NCBI RefSeq assembly: GCF_019977235.1
Contig: NZ_AP024646.1
Span: forward strand, 372,001-436,000
Direction of reading: 5' to 3'
DNA: 64,000 bases
Source of the DNA: Arthrobacter sp. StoSoilB5
GTDB taxonomy: Bacteria > Actinomycetota > Actinomycetes > Actinomycetales > Micrococcaceae
Shown one piece after another: positions 42,935-51,032 of this stretch. The notes below the pieces were generated by a model. It searched no databases, was not told the DNA's origin, and worked only from the letters and a program-made list of their open reading frames with translations. Position 1 is the first letter of the stretch; the number at the start of each line of letters is the position of its first letter. A program made the position numbers and the translations under genes.

Positions 42935-43888
42935 ATGACCATCGTCCCTGATACCGAAATCACCAGCATTGAGGCGGTGCTTTCATCCTCCCCGGAGTGG
43001 GGTGGCTGTCATGTCACCGCGCGTTCGCTCTCGGGCGGCCAGGCACATAAGAACTACCTGGTCGAAGACGGGCAGCGCCGCTGCGTCGTCAAGCTCTGGA
43101 ACAACTACTGGGAAACAGTAGGAGTTCTGCCAGCAGCGCAGGTCGTGCTGGAGAACACGAAGATCGCCGCTGACATAGGCGTCGGCGCGCCGGTGATCAC
43201 GGTCTCCGCCGAACCTCTGGCGTTGGCCCTGGACTTCGTCGCCGGCGGCCATCCCAAGCTCAACGCTGACGAGGACTCCATCGCCCGGCTCGTCCCCGCG
43301 CTGCACCGGCTGCACCATTCAGGCCGCCGCTTCCTCAACGACATCAATCCCTTCGACCAAGCCAAACAAAGGATGGCCGCGGCGAAAAGCCACGGCATTG
43401 AACTTCCCCCGGGAGCGAGGGCCATACAAGCGCTGATGGACCGCCTTGAGACGGTCCTGGCACTGAATCCAGCCCAGTTCGTACCCTGCCACCTGGATAT
43501 TTGGGATGCGAACATCATCAAGCAGACCTCCTCGATGACGTACAACATCATCGACTGGGACCTCGCCGGCAACTCAGACCCCTGCTACGAAGTCGGCTTT
43601 GTTGCCGCTCAAAACGGGTTCGGACAAGAAAAAGCCCACGCCCTCTTCCAGGCTTACTTCGGAAACGGGGACCCTGTGAAAATCGCCCGCGCACGGCTTT
43701 TCATGGCAGTGGCCCATTGGTCCAACAGCGGACTGTGGATCACCGCACTGGGCAACGCCCGACCGAACGACGACGCCGACTACGCAGGGGAACTGCGAAC
43801 CAGCTGGGAAGGGCTGATCACGGAAATCACCTCCCCTGACTTCCCTGAACTGATAAAGACCGCCGCGACACCGGCAGCACTCGTCTAG
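42935..43888 (+). CDS. APH/choline-kinase-fold small-molecule kinase, candidate amino-alcohol kinase
   Basis: A 317-residue protein starting at ATG 42935. The kinase catalytic motif reads PCHLDIWDANII, with His186, Asp188 and Asn193 in the H-x-D-x4-N pattern. The metal-binding motif follows as IIDWDLAGNSDPCYEVG. The N-lobe lysine is in RRCVVKLW. The family phosphorylates hydroxyls of choline, ethanolamine, hydroxylysine, thiamine or aminoglycosides. Its position before an ethanolamine-phosphate-lyase-like enzyme and an aldehyde dehydrogenase points to an amino-alcohol substrate rather than an antibiotic; that is inference. Confidence 0.85.
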   Translation: MTIVPDTEITSIEAVLSSSPEWGGCHVTARSLSGGQAHKNYLVEDGQRRCVVKLWNNYWETVGVLPAAQVVLENTKIAADIGVGAPVITVSAEPLALALDFVAGGHPKLNADEDSIARLVPALHRLHHSGRRFLNDINPFDQAKQRMAAAKSHGIELPPGARAIQALMDRLETVLALNPAQFVPCHLDIWDANIIKQTSSMTYNIIDWDLAGNSDPCYEVGFVAAQNGFGQEKAHALFQAYFGNGDPVKIARARLFMAVAHWSNSGLWITALGNARPNDDADYAGELRTSWEGLITEITSPDFPELIKTAATPAALV

Positions 43889-43986
43889 ACAAAAACCACC
43901 GCCCGACGGGTCGATAACACAGGCTGACTAACCATCAGCCGTGACAACTACGCCCAAAAACGGGAAATAACCAACAGGAGCACCAC

Positions 43987-44385
43987 ATGAACGACATCAC
44001 CGAACAACAAGCACAACAGGTACTCGAAGCGGCACGCGAAGCAGCACGCTCCTCCGACACCCTGATGAACATCGCCGTCGTGGACGCCGGCGGAAACCTC
44101 AAAGCCTTCGCCCGCATGGACGGTGCCTGGCTGGGCAGCATCGACATCGCCATCAAAAAGGCACGCACAGCGCGGTACTTCGACATGCCCACCGGAGACA
44201 TCGGTGCCATCTCCCAGCCCGGCGGTTCACTGTTCAACATCGAAGTCTCCAACGGTGGCCTGATCACCTTCCCCGGAGGCATCCCGTTGACCAAGGACGG
44301 TGTCATCATCGGTGCGATCGGCGTCAGCGGCAGCACCGTGGAAAACGACCACCTGGTTGCCACAGCCGGCGTCAACGCCCTCTAG
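43987..44385 (+). CDS. GlcG/HbpS-family (DUF336) protein
   Basis: A 132-residue protein with the full family pattern: [21 protein letters not shown], then [27 protein letters not shown] and [19 protein letters not shown]. Related proteins bind haem or form the C-terminal domain of PduO, and often accompany operons for glycolate, diols or amines without a proven catalytic role. It lies between the kinase gene and the PLP-enzyme gene in the same direction. Confidence 0.93.
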   Translation: MNDITEQQAQQVLEAAREAARSSDTLMNIAVVDAGGNLKAFARMDGAWLGSIDIAIKKARTARYFDMPTGDIGAISQPGGSLFNIEVSNGGLITFPGGIPLTKDGVIIGAIGVSGSTVENDHLVATAGVNAL

Positions 44386-44473
44386 ACCGTTGCCGGGTCA
44401 GGCCATCGACCGTCCGGCCCGGCAACGCCCCACGTTTCCCGATTCGAATCCGCACCAACGGCCAAGGACAGCA

Positions 44474-45802
44474 ATGACACTCGAAACAGCCACAGAACCG
44501 GCCCCCGAGGCCATCCTCCAGGAAAGCCTCATGGAACGCCGCGAACGCACCATCGGGCCTCACTCGCCGTTGTTCTATGCCACGCCCTTGGAAATTGTGG
44601 CCGGTGAAGGAGTGTGGGTCGAAGACGCCGCCGGCAAGCGGTACCTGGACGTCTACAACAACGTCCCCCACGTCGGACACTCCAACCCGGACGTCAGGGA
44701 TGCGATCACCAACCAGCTCCAGAGAATCAATCTTCACACCCGGTACCTCAACTCCGGAGTGGTGGAGTACGCCGAAAAGCTCCTCTCACTTTTCGATCAG
44801 CCACTGGAAAGAGTGTTCTTCACCAACAGCGGCTCGGAAGCGAACGAATTGGCCTTAAGGATCGCAAGACAGCACACCGGCAACACAGGCGTCCTTATTT
44901 CCGACCACAGCTACCACGGCAACACAACGACCCTGGCCGAGCTGACCACTGGTCTTCACGTCAAGGAACCCCTCGGCGCCAACGTCCGAGCAATCCGCAT
45001 TCCGGATGCCGCCGGACTCACAGCTGCCAAGCGAAAGCGTGTCCTGACGGAGGCGCTGCGCGAAGTCGACGCAGCAATAGCCTCACTCCAAGCAGAGGGC
45101 TACGGCCTCTCCGCCATCCTCTACGACCCGCTGTTCTCCACCGAAGGGCTGCTGAAAACCCCCCAGGGCTATATTGAAGCTGTCACCGACCGTGTCCATG
45201 CCGCTGGCGGCCTGGTCATCGCCGACGAGGTCCAATCCGGCTTCGGACGCATCGGCACCCACATGTGGGGACACCAGGCTTTCGCGACCACCCCAGACCT
45301 GGTCACACTCGGCAAGCCCATGGGCAACGGCTATCCCGTAGGTGGCGTCGTCACCACCTCGGCCCTCCTGGAGGAATTCGGGGAAAACAACACCTACTTC
45401 AACACCTTCGCAGGAAGTCCGGTGTCCTCCGCAGCAGGCCTTGCCGTCCTGCGCGTCATGGAAGAACGGGGTCTGCTGGAAAACGCCCACCAGCTGGGTA
45501 AATACATCGCTGACGAACTCGCCGCCCTGGCCAAAGGCAACCCCCGGATCAAGAACGTCCGCGGCAGCGGACTCTTCTTCGGTCTGGAGCTGGTGAACCC
45601 TGAGGACTCGACACCGGACCCTGTCATCACCAAGGCACTCACTGAAGAACTACGCACACGCGGCGTTCTTATCGGAAAGATCGGCCGCCACGAAAACGTC
45701 CTCAAAATGCGACCGCCGATGGTCTTCGACCGTGAAAATGCCGAATACATGATCGAACAGCTTCGCCTGGCCCTGGAAACACTCGAAGGTCGTACCGCAT
45801 GA
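44474..45802 (+). CDS. class III PLP enzyme, probable amino-alcohol-phosphate phospho-lyase
   Basis: A 442-residue fold-type I PLP enzyme starting at ATG 44474. The cofactor lysine is Lys281 in LVTLGKPMGNGYPVGGVV; TNSGSEANELALRIAR and VIADEVQSGFGRIG complete the site. From memory of the human sequence, the stretches YNNVPHVGHSNPDV, VVEYAEKLLS and ENVLKMRPPMVF resemble ethanolamine-phosphate phospho-lyase (ETNPPL) more than ordinary transaminases. Such an enzyme would split a phosphorylated amino alcohol into aldehyde, ammonia and phosphate. A plain omega-transaminase remains the alternative. The kinase gene lies upstream and an aldehyde dehydrogenase gene downstream. Confidence 0.85.
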   Translation: MTLETATEPAPEAILQESLMERRERTIGPHSPLFYATPLEIVAGEGVWVEDAAGKRYLDVYNNVPHVGHSNPDVRDAITNQLQRINLHTRYLNSGVVEYAEKLLSLFDQPLERVFFTNSGSEANELALRIARQHTGNTGVLISDHSYHGNTTTLAELTTGLHVKEPLGANVRAIRIPDAAGLTAAKRKRVLTEALREVDAAIASLQAEGYGLSAILYDPLFSTEGLLKTPQGYIEAVTDRVHAAGGLVIADEVQSGFGRIGTHMWGHQAFATTPDLVTLGKPMGNGYPVGGVVTTSALLEEFGENNTYFNTFAGSPVSSAAGLAVLRVMEERGLLENAHQLGKYIADELAALAKGNPRIKNVRGSGLFFGLELVNPEDSTPDPVITKALTEELRTRGVLIGKIGRHENVLKMRPPMVFDRENAEYMIEQLRLALETLEGRTA

Positions 45803-45916
45803 GTAGATTCCCCACACCAACGACGTAGCCCGGAACCCCCGGTCCCGCCCCGCACGTCCTGCCATCGAACAGCAACCACCGAATCAGCTCCACAAATTTT
45901 CCAACCAGGAGGAACC

Positions 45917-47314
45917 ATGAACACCAACAGCCTGCTCACCTCGACATCCACACCGACCCGGACCATCCTTGATCCGGCAACCGGTGAAGCTGTCGGTGAA
46001 GCACCGGTCCACACCGTCGAGGACCTCGAAGCGGCCATCACCGCCGCCACCGAAGCGCAACCTGCCTGGGCCGTCCTGGGCCACGAAGCCAGGTCAGCCG
46101 CGCTCATGAAAGCAGCCGACGCTGTCGAAGCCAACGCCGAGGAACTCGCCAAGCTGCTCTCCCGCGAGCAGGGCAAGCCGCTGAACGGCCCGAATGCCCG
46201 CTTCGAAGTCGGCGCGTGCGCCGCGTGGCTGCGAGCAGCTGCCGGCACGCCCCTGGAGGCCGAAACCGTAGTGGACGACGGAGAAACCCGTGCCCAACTG
46301 CATTACCGGCCCATCGGCGTCGTCGGTGCCATCGGCCCATGGAACTGGCCGATGATGATCACCGTCTGGCAGATCGCCCCGGCCCTGCGCATGGGCAACG
46401 CCGTGGTGGTCAAGCCCTCCGAATACACGCCACTGTCGGTCTTGGCACTGGTTGAAACCATCAACACGGCCCTCCCCGAGAACCTTGTCGCGGTCGTCTC
46501 CGGCGGACGCGACGTCGGCGAAGCCCTCGCATCCCACCCCGCCATCGGCAAGGTCATGTTCACCGGCTCCACCGCAACGGGCAAAGCAATCATCCGTTCC
46601 TCGGCCGACACGGTCAAGCGCCTCACACTGGAACTCGGCGGCAACGACGCCGGCATCGTCCTCCCGGATTCCGATCCCCAGGCCATCGCCGAGGGCCTGT
46701 TCTGGGGCGCGTTCATCAACACCGGCCAGACCTGCGCGGCACTGAAGCGCCTCTACGTCCACGAGTCCCAGTACGACGCGGTATGCGATGCCCTGACCAA
46801 CGTTGCACAAGCCATGCCGATGGGCAACGGCCTGGATGAGAACAACGTCCTGGGCCCGCTGCAGAACCAGCAGCAGTACGACATCGTCGCCCGCCTTGTG
46901 GAGGACGCCAAGGCATCCGGCGCCCGCGTACTGATCGGCGGCAACCCCGACGCCAACGCGCCGGGCTACTTCTACCCGACCACGCTGATCGCGGACATCG
47001 ACAACGACAACCCGTTGGTGGCCGAGGAACAGTTCGGCCCGGCCCTGCCGATTATCAAGTACAGCACCGTTGACGAGGCAGTCGCCAAAGCGAACGCTCT
47101 CGACGTCGGATTGGGCGCCTCGGTCTGGTCCTCGGACCTGGACGCGGCACGCGAAGTCGCCTCCCGGATCCAGGCTGGCACTGTGTGGATCAACAAGCAC
47201 GGCGCCGTGGACCCCCGCGTCCCGTTCGGTGGCGCCAAGCAGTCCGGCTACGGCCTGGAGTTCGGCGTCGAAGGCCTCAAGGCACTCGGCGTTCCCCAGG
47301 TCATCAACGGCTAA
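45917..47314 (+). CDS. NAD(P)-dependent aldehyde dehydrogenase
   Basis: A 465-residue ALDH-superfamily protein. The general base is Glu239 in LTLELGGNDAGIV and the catalytic nucleophile Cys273 in NTGQTCAALKRLYV. The N-terminal PWNWPMMITVWQIAPAL and FTGSTATGKAI motifs are also intact. It oxidises an aldehyde to its acid, most likely the product of the upstream PLP enzyme or of the two amine oxidases of the region. AGGAGG precedes the start, and the small family A gene follows after 125 bases. Confidence 0.95.
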   Translation: MNTNSLLTSTSTPTRTILDPATGEAVGEAPVHTVEDLEAAITAATEAQPAWAVLGHEARSAALMKAADAVEANAEELAKLLSREQGKPLNGPNARFEVGACAAWLRAAAGTPLEAETVVDDGETRAQLHYRPIGVVGAIGPWNWPMMITVWQIAPALRMGNAVVVKPSEYTPLSVLALVETINTALPENLVAVVSGGRDVGEALASHPAIGKVMFTGSTATGKAIIRSSADTVKRLTLELGGNDAGIVLPDSDPQAIAEGLFWGAFINTGQTCAALKRLYVHESQYDAVCDALTNVAQAMPMGNGLDENNVLGPLQNQQQYDIVARLVEDAKASGARVLIGGNPDANAPGYFYPTTLIADIDNDNPLVAEEQFGPALPIIKYSTVDEAVAKANALDVGLGASVWSSDLDAAREVASRIQAGTVWINKHGAVDPRVPFGGAKQSGYGLEFGVEGLKALGVPQVING

Positions 47315-47439
47315 GTGAACACCCGGACGGCACGGCGGGCCACACACCCGCCGTGCCGCTCACCCGGCAAAGGGAGATTCCCGCCGTAAAGACCCATTGC
47401 AGTCACAGCAGTCCAGCCCACCAGGAAGCGAGGAACCCC

Positions 47440-47652
47440 ATGAAACAGAGCAAGCATGCAGTTGAAGTGAAGGATTGGTCTGTTCTGAAGGCCGGTGAAA
47501 TGGTGGCCATCGCGGACGATCCCTATGTCCAGGACCCGCTGCGCGTAGAGGAAACAGCTCCGGAGCTGGGTGTGCTCTGGGTGCGGCGGCAGTCCAGTGG
47601 AGACCGGCAAATTCTGAACTCCGGCGACTTCAAGATCTGGCGCTTGACCTGA
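47440..47652 (+). CDS. small conserved-looking protein, family A (copy 2)
   Basis: A 70-residue protein, starting at ATG 47440 after AGCGAGGAA. It reads EVKDWSVLKAGEMVAIADDP and ends SGDFKIWRLT. The pattern DW..LK.GE.V near the start and the G...L...D....R ending align with the 82-residue protein at 7362-7610. The function is unknown. It is the last gene of the plus-strand operon that holds the kinase, PLP enzyme and aldehyde dehydrogenase, and lies 65 bases from the end of the convergent TetR gene. Confidence 0.65.
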   Translation: MKQSKHAVEVKDWSVLKAGEMVAIADDPYVQDPLRVEETAPELGVLWVRRQSSGDRQILNSGDFKIWRLT

Positions 47653-47717
47653 CAGGCGGTGTAGACGCGGAAATAGGTCCAGTGTGCCCGTCGCGGGGAC
47701 GACTCTGATGGATGGTG

Positions 47718-48299
47718 TCAGGCGTTGGGGACCGGCTCGCGGACATTGCTGCCCAGGGATGCCCAGAGGTGTCGGATCGCTTTCTCAACTCCCGAGGGAT
47801 CCACCCCGGCAAGAAGCTGGAGGACCAGCCCATCCAGGGCCGCGAAGACTGCCTCCGCAGTACCGGCCCCGGTATCGACTCCGATCCGGCGCAGCCCGTC
47901 CGAAAGTGCGGAGACGTAGCTGGAGTAAAGCTTCCGTACGGACGCGCCAAGCTCGGGTCTGCGGCGTGCCTCAAGGATCATTTCGTACTGAAAAATCTGC
48001 AGGTCCGGGTTCTCGGCTATCAACGCCAGTATGCTCTGGCAGAACTCTTCTTCCGTTCCCGGGAGTGCTTCCAGCTGCGACATACCGATGGATTGCTGGA
48101 CCGACCATTCCAAGGCAGCCTCGATGAGCGCATCGCGCGTGCCGAAATGATGGGCAACAAGAGAGTTGTTGACGCCAGCCTGGTCGGCGACCGCCCGGAA
48201 AGTCGCACCCCTGAGACCTTTGCGTGCGACAACGAACACGGTTGCAGCCAACAGGGCTTCCCGTCCTGTTCCATACCCCTTGGGTTTGTCGCCGTTCAT
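47718..48299 (-). CDS. TetR-family regulator of the cupin/amine-oxidase operon
   Basis: A 193-residue protein. The N-terminal DNA-binding domain reads ALLAATVFVVARKGLRGATFR, then AVADQAGVNNSLVAHHFGTRD. A helical ligand domain follows. It diverges from the cupin and monoamine oxidase genes across a 113-bp region that contains two matching dyad sites (48342-48357 and 48375-48390), which are very likely its operators. It would repress both directions until an amine or its product binds. Confidence 0.92.
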   Translation of the reverse strand: MNGDKPKGYGTGREALLAATVFVVARKGLRGATFRAVADQAGVNNSLVAHHFGTRDALIEAALEWSVQQSIGMSQLEALPGTEEEFCQSILALIAENPDLQIFQYEMILEARRRPELGASVRKLYSSYVSALSDGLRRIGVDTGAGTAEAVFAALDGLVLQLLAGVDPSGVEKAIRHLWASLGSNVREPVPNA

Positions 48300-48341
48300 G
48301 GCTTGATTCTAGCTTTCCCGTACGGGGTATTGACCTAAAAC

Positions 48342-48390
48342 CTGAGCAGATGCTTAGATTTGATTCCCGTATAACTAAGCATCTGCTCAG
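48342..48390. promoter_or_regulatory. paired TetR operators (two 16-bp dyads in perfect inversion)
   Basis: CTGAGCAGATGCTTAG at 48342-48357 recurs as its exact complement CTAAGCATCTGCTCAG at 48375-48390. Each 16-mer is itself a near palindrome (CTRAGCA-TGCTYAG pattern), and the two centres are 33 bp apart, about three helical turns. The pair sits between the divergent TetR and cupin genes and should overlap their promoters. Confidence 0.88.
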
Positions 48391-48412
48391 TTGCTGATTC
48401 AAGGAGACAATG

Positions 48413-48766
48413 ATGTCTACAACACCCGCCGCCACCGGCTTTTTCATCCATGACGCTTTTGAGCCGGAAAAATACGAACCTTTCATCCTGGGACAAGTCC
48501 AGTGGGTGCGGCGCCCGGGGGATGGTGACAGGCCGGCGCTTTCGGCCGGATTCTGGCACGTCACCACGGAAGAAGCCCCTGAGCCATTCGACCTGCTGAT
48601 CGAAGCAGACGAGACCCTTCACATCATCGAAGGTCATTTGCGCATCGAAATCGAGGGCGGCGAGAGTTTCGACCTCACAGCCGGGTCGGTGGCTTCCTTC
48701 AACAAGGGCACCCGGACCCGGTGGACGGTTCTCAAGGACACGACCGAGTTCTTCGTCTACTCCTGA
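48413..48766 (+). CDS. cupin-domain protein, EutQ/ureidoglycine-hydrolase-like
   Basis: A 117-residue single-domain cupin. I chose the second of two adjacent ATGs (48413), which stands six bases from AAGGAG. The core reads EADETLHIIEGHLRIEIEGGESFDLTAGSVASFNKGTRTRW, with few of the usual metal histidines. Similar short cupins accompany ethanolamine, polyamine and ureide catabolic genes. It precedes the monoamine oxidase gene by 33 bases in one operon. Its role may be ligand binding or a lyase step on an amine. Confidence 0.85.
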   Translation: MSTTPAATGFFIHDAFEPEKYEPFILGQVQWVRRPGDGDRPALSAGFWHVTTEEAPEPFDLLIEADETLHIIEGHLRIEIEGGESFDLTAGSVASFNKGTRTRWTVLKDTTEFFVYS

Positions 48767-48799
48767 TCCCGTAGAAGAATTCTGAAAGCAGAATCCATC

Positions 48800-50143
48800 G
48801 TGAGCACAACCTCAACTACCCCTGAAGCGGCCGACGTCGTCATCATCGGGGCAGGCTTTGCCGGACTGACGGCTGCCCGTGAACTTCGCCAAGCCGGCAA
48901 GTCAGTGATTGTCCTCGAAGCACGCGACCGGATCGGCGGCCGCACCTGGGTCGATAGCCGTCTCGGCAGGCCCTTGGAGATTGGCGGGACATGGGTGCAT
49001 TGGACCCAGCCCTACGTTTGGTCTGAAATGAAACGCTATGGCCTTGGTACTGTCCAGAGCCCCATACCCGAAAAAGCATATTGGTGGGCCGATGGCGAGC
49101 GGCACGAAGGAACTCCGGAACAGCTGCTCCTGGACATCGATGAGCCCAACCGGCGACTGGTACAGGAATCACGGCGCTATTTCCCGGAGCCGTTCAGTCC
49201 CTTCACAAGCCCCGAGATTGAAAGAATCGACGGGGTCTCGCTGCCGGAAAAGTTCACCGAGCTGGGTCTCTCGGATTATTCTCGCGACCTCCTGGAATCA
49301 TTTTGGACGCTCAACTTCAACGGCCCCCTGGCAGGGGCAGCGTTCACCCAGGCCCTTCGATGGGTTGCCCTAACCAACGGCGACTGGATGGTCAGTTTCG
49401 AAGCCTGCGCGACCTTCAAGATCAATGGCGGTACAGGCAAACTCATCAACTGCATTGCAGGGGACACGGACGTCCGCCTTGGACAAACTGTCGGGTCGGT
49501 TAATTACTCCGGGGGAAAAGCTATGATCACCACCCTGGACGGCGGAGTGTTCGAGGCATCGCACGTCATCAGCACACTGCCCCTGGGGGCGCTGACGGCG
49601 GTGGAATTTGAACCTTCTCTGCCGAAGCAGCAACGAAAGGCCATCGCCGAGGGGCAAATATCCAAGGGCATCAAGATCTGGGTCACCGTTCGAGGCAAGG
49701 TCAGGCCATTTGTCGCCCTGGGATCAGCCGAATGGGCGTTGAACTACGTCCAGCCGGAATACGAACAGGGCGGCAACACGATCCTGGTCGCCTTTGGACC
49801 TGACGCAGCCCGCCTTGACGGGGGAGACATCATGCAGGTCCAGGCCGCGCTGGACCTGCTTGCACCTGACCTTGAAGTGCTGGAAGTCGCCAGCCATGAC
49901 TGGACCAACGACCCCCTTTCACGACAGACCTGGCCCATGCACCGCACTGGCTTCCTGACCAAGGCTCTGGCCTCGTTCCACCAGCCACACGGTCCGCTCC
50001 TGTTCGCGGGATCCGACTACGCAAACGGTTGGGGCGGTTTCATTGACGGTGCCATTGAAAGCGGACTCGAAGCCGCACGAACCATTCTCAACCCAGGCGG
50101 CATCGAAGAACCGCTCCATGGTGGAGTCCTTGAGGAGCGATAA
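48800..50143 (+). CDS. flavin monoamine oxidase, putrescine-oxidase-like
   Basis: A 447-residue flavoenzyme starting at GTG 48800. The FAD motif is VVIIGAGFAGLTAARELRQAG, with EARDRIGGRTW and EIGGTWVHWTQPYVW following. The C-terminal FAGSDYANGWGGFIDGAIESG is the signature of the MAO/putrescine oxidase group. It oxidises a primary amine to an aldehyde, ammonia and H2O2. The aldehyde would suit the dehydrogenase encoded at 45917. It is followed after only three bases by the small family B gene. Confidence 0.92.
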   Translation: MSTTSTTPEAADVVIIGAGFAGLTAARELRQAGKSVIVLEARDRIGGRTWVDSRLGRPLEIGGTWVHWTQPYVWSEMKRYGLGTVQSPIPEKAYWWADGERHEGTPEQLLLDIDEPNRRLVQESRRYFPEPFSPFTSPEIERIDGVSLPEKFTELGLSDYSRDLLESFWTLNFNGPLAGAAFTQALRWVALTNGDWMVSFEACATFKINGGTGKLINCIAGDTDVRLGQTVGSVNYSGGKAMITTLDGGVFEASHVISTLPLGALTAVEFEPSLPKQQRKAIAEGQISKGIKIWVTVRGKVRPFVALGSAEWALNYVQPEYEQGGNTILVAFGPDAARLDGGDIMQVQAALDLLAPDLEVLEVASHDWTNDPLSRQTWPMHRTGFLTKALASFHQPHGPLLFAGSDYANGWGGFIDGAIESGLEAARTILNPGGIEEPLHGGVLEER

Positions 50144-50146
50144 GCC

Positions 50147-50386
50147 ATGATCGAGACCATTGAACAGGGCAAGCATTTCTACGTAAGTGGAACAACGCCC
50201 AATGAAATCCAAACCGGCATCGACGCCGCCGTGGAGCTGGCGCGGCTGCGCGCCACTGATGACGGCGGGCAAGGCATCCTCGTAACACGCCACCGGCCGG
50301 GCTTCTATAGCGTTGCGCTCAACCCTCGTGTTCCCTTTGGTTTCATCTGGGAACACGATGCAGATTCCCTGAGCCATCGTTCCTAG
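50147..50386 (+). CDS. small conserved-looking protein, family B (copy 2)
   Basis: A 79-residue protein whose start lies three bases after the monoamine oxidase stop, so the two are translationally coupled. It contains IQTGIDAAVELARLRAT then GQGILVTRHRPGFYSVALNP and VPFGFIWEHD. This matches the 73-residue protein at 7670-7891 closely over the last 45 residues. The family is not known to me. The second member beside a catabolic locus suggests a role in amine or ammonia metabolism. Confidence 0.75.
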   Translation: MIETIEQGKHFYVSGTTPNEIQTGIDAAVELARLRATDDGGQGILVTRHRPGFYSVALNPRVPFGFIWEHDADSLSHRS

Positions 50387-50604
50387 CCCACAGGCCCTGC
50401 GCCGTGATCTGCTGAAGCGGATTCCCGTGTGCATTTTTGGCCAACCTGCTGGGTAGGTAAAGCCCTGCTTGGACCGTCTGCAGGTCTGTCGCTTGGCGAA
50501 CAAAGCTCGCGCCTGAATGGGATGGGTCTTTGGAATGGAGGCCGCGCACCGTTCTGGCTTTGCGAACAAGGTTGCATGCGATGTGCAAGGCCGGTTCTCT
50601 ACCG

Positions 50605-50654
50605 AGCTTCCTATCAGAATCGAACTGATGACCTTTTCATTACGAGTGAAACGC
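50605..50654 (-). pseudogene. 3' fragment of tRNA-Thr (CGT), likely integration scar
   Basis: On the minus strand the last 50 bases of a tRNA are intact: anticodon arm TTTCA-CTCGTAA-TGAAA, variable loop, T arm ATCAG-TTCGATT-CTGAT and the 3' acceptor strand AGGAAGC. The 5' acceptor strand (GCTTCCT) and the D arm are missing; unrelated sequence begins just before GCGTTTCA. This is what an integrase leaves at the far end of an island inserted into a tRNA gene. The rest of 50387-50604 shows no gene. Confidence 0.85.
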
Positions 50655-51032
50655 TTGAGGAGCGCAACACGGGGCAGCCACGGTGGCTCCCAGGTCAGTA
50701 GGCACATCAATTCCGGATTAGCCCGACGTCCACATACCGATGCGTTCAACCTGCAGTAGTGCATACGGGAATGGCACGGCGGGGACGCCAGTCGTCGACA
50801 ATCAGCCTCGCAGGAACAGGTGGAGGGAACTGTGGGTGATGTTGGTCCGCCCACTCGCCTAAATTCTGACATCGCCAGCAGATAGACGGAGGGCCAATGC
50901 TGAGCATATCTACGTTGTCACAATCTTGCGAAGACAGCCGGCTTGTGAGCGCTCTCGCTGTCAGGCTGCTTTAACCCGGTCGTCTGCGCAAGCGTAGGCA
51001 CCAGCGGATGCCCACGCTTGCGCGGCCGCGGA
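50655..51032. other. gap without recognisable gene
   Basis: About 380 bases between the tRNA-Thr fragment and the solute-binding protein gene. No protein-like frame, terminator or RNA gene is evident. It may be the junction of a former integrated element with the original chromosome. Confidence 0.45.

Noticed and set aside
42796..42951. 51-codon frame between the flavin oxidase and the kinase genes
   Set aside because: It overlaps the kinase start, has no family resemblance and a biased Gln/Cys/Ser composition. A leader peptide cannot be excluded but nothing supports it.
46094..47347. 417-residue open frame antisense to the aldehyde dehydrogenase
   Set aside because: No motif is visible, and the dehydrogenase on the plus strand has intact catalytic residues.
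50605..50654. Functional tRNA-Thr
   Set aside because: The 5' acceptor strand and D arm cannot be found on the 5' side, so a cloverleaf cannot form.
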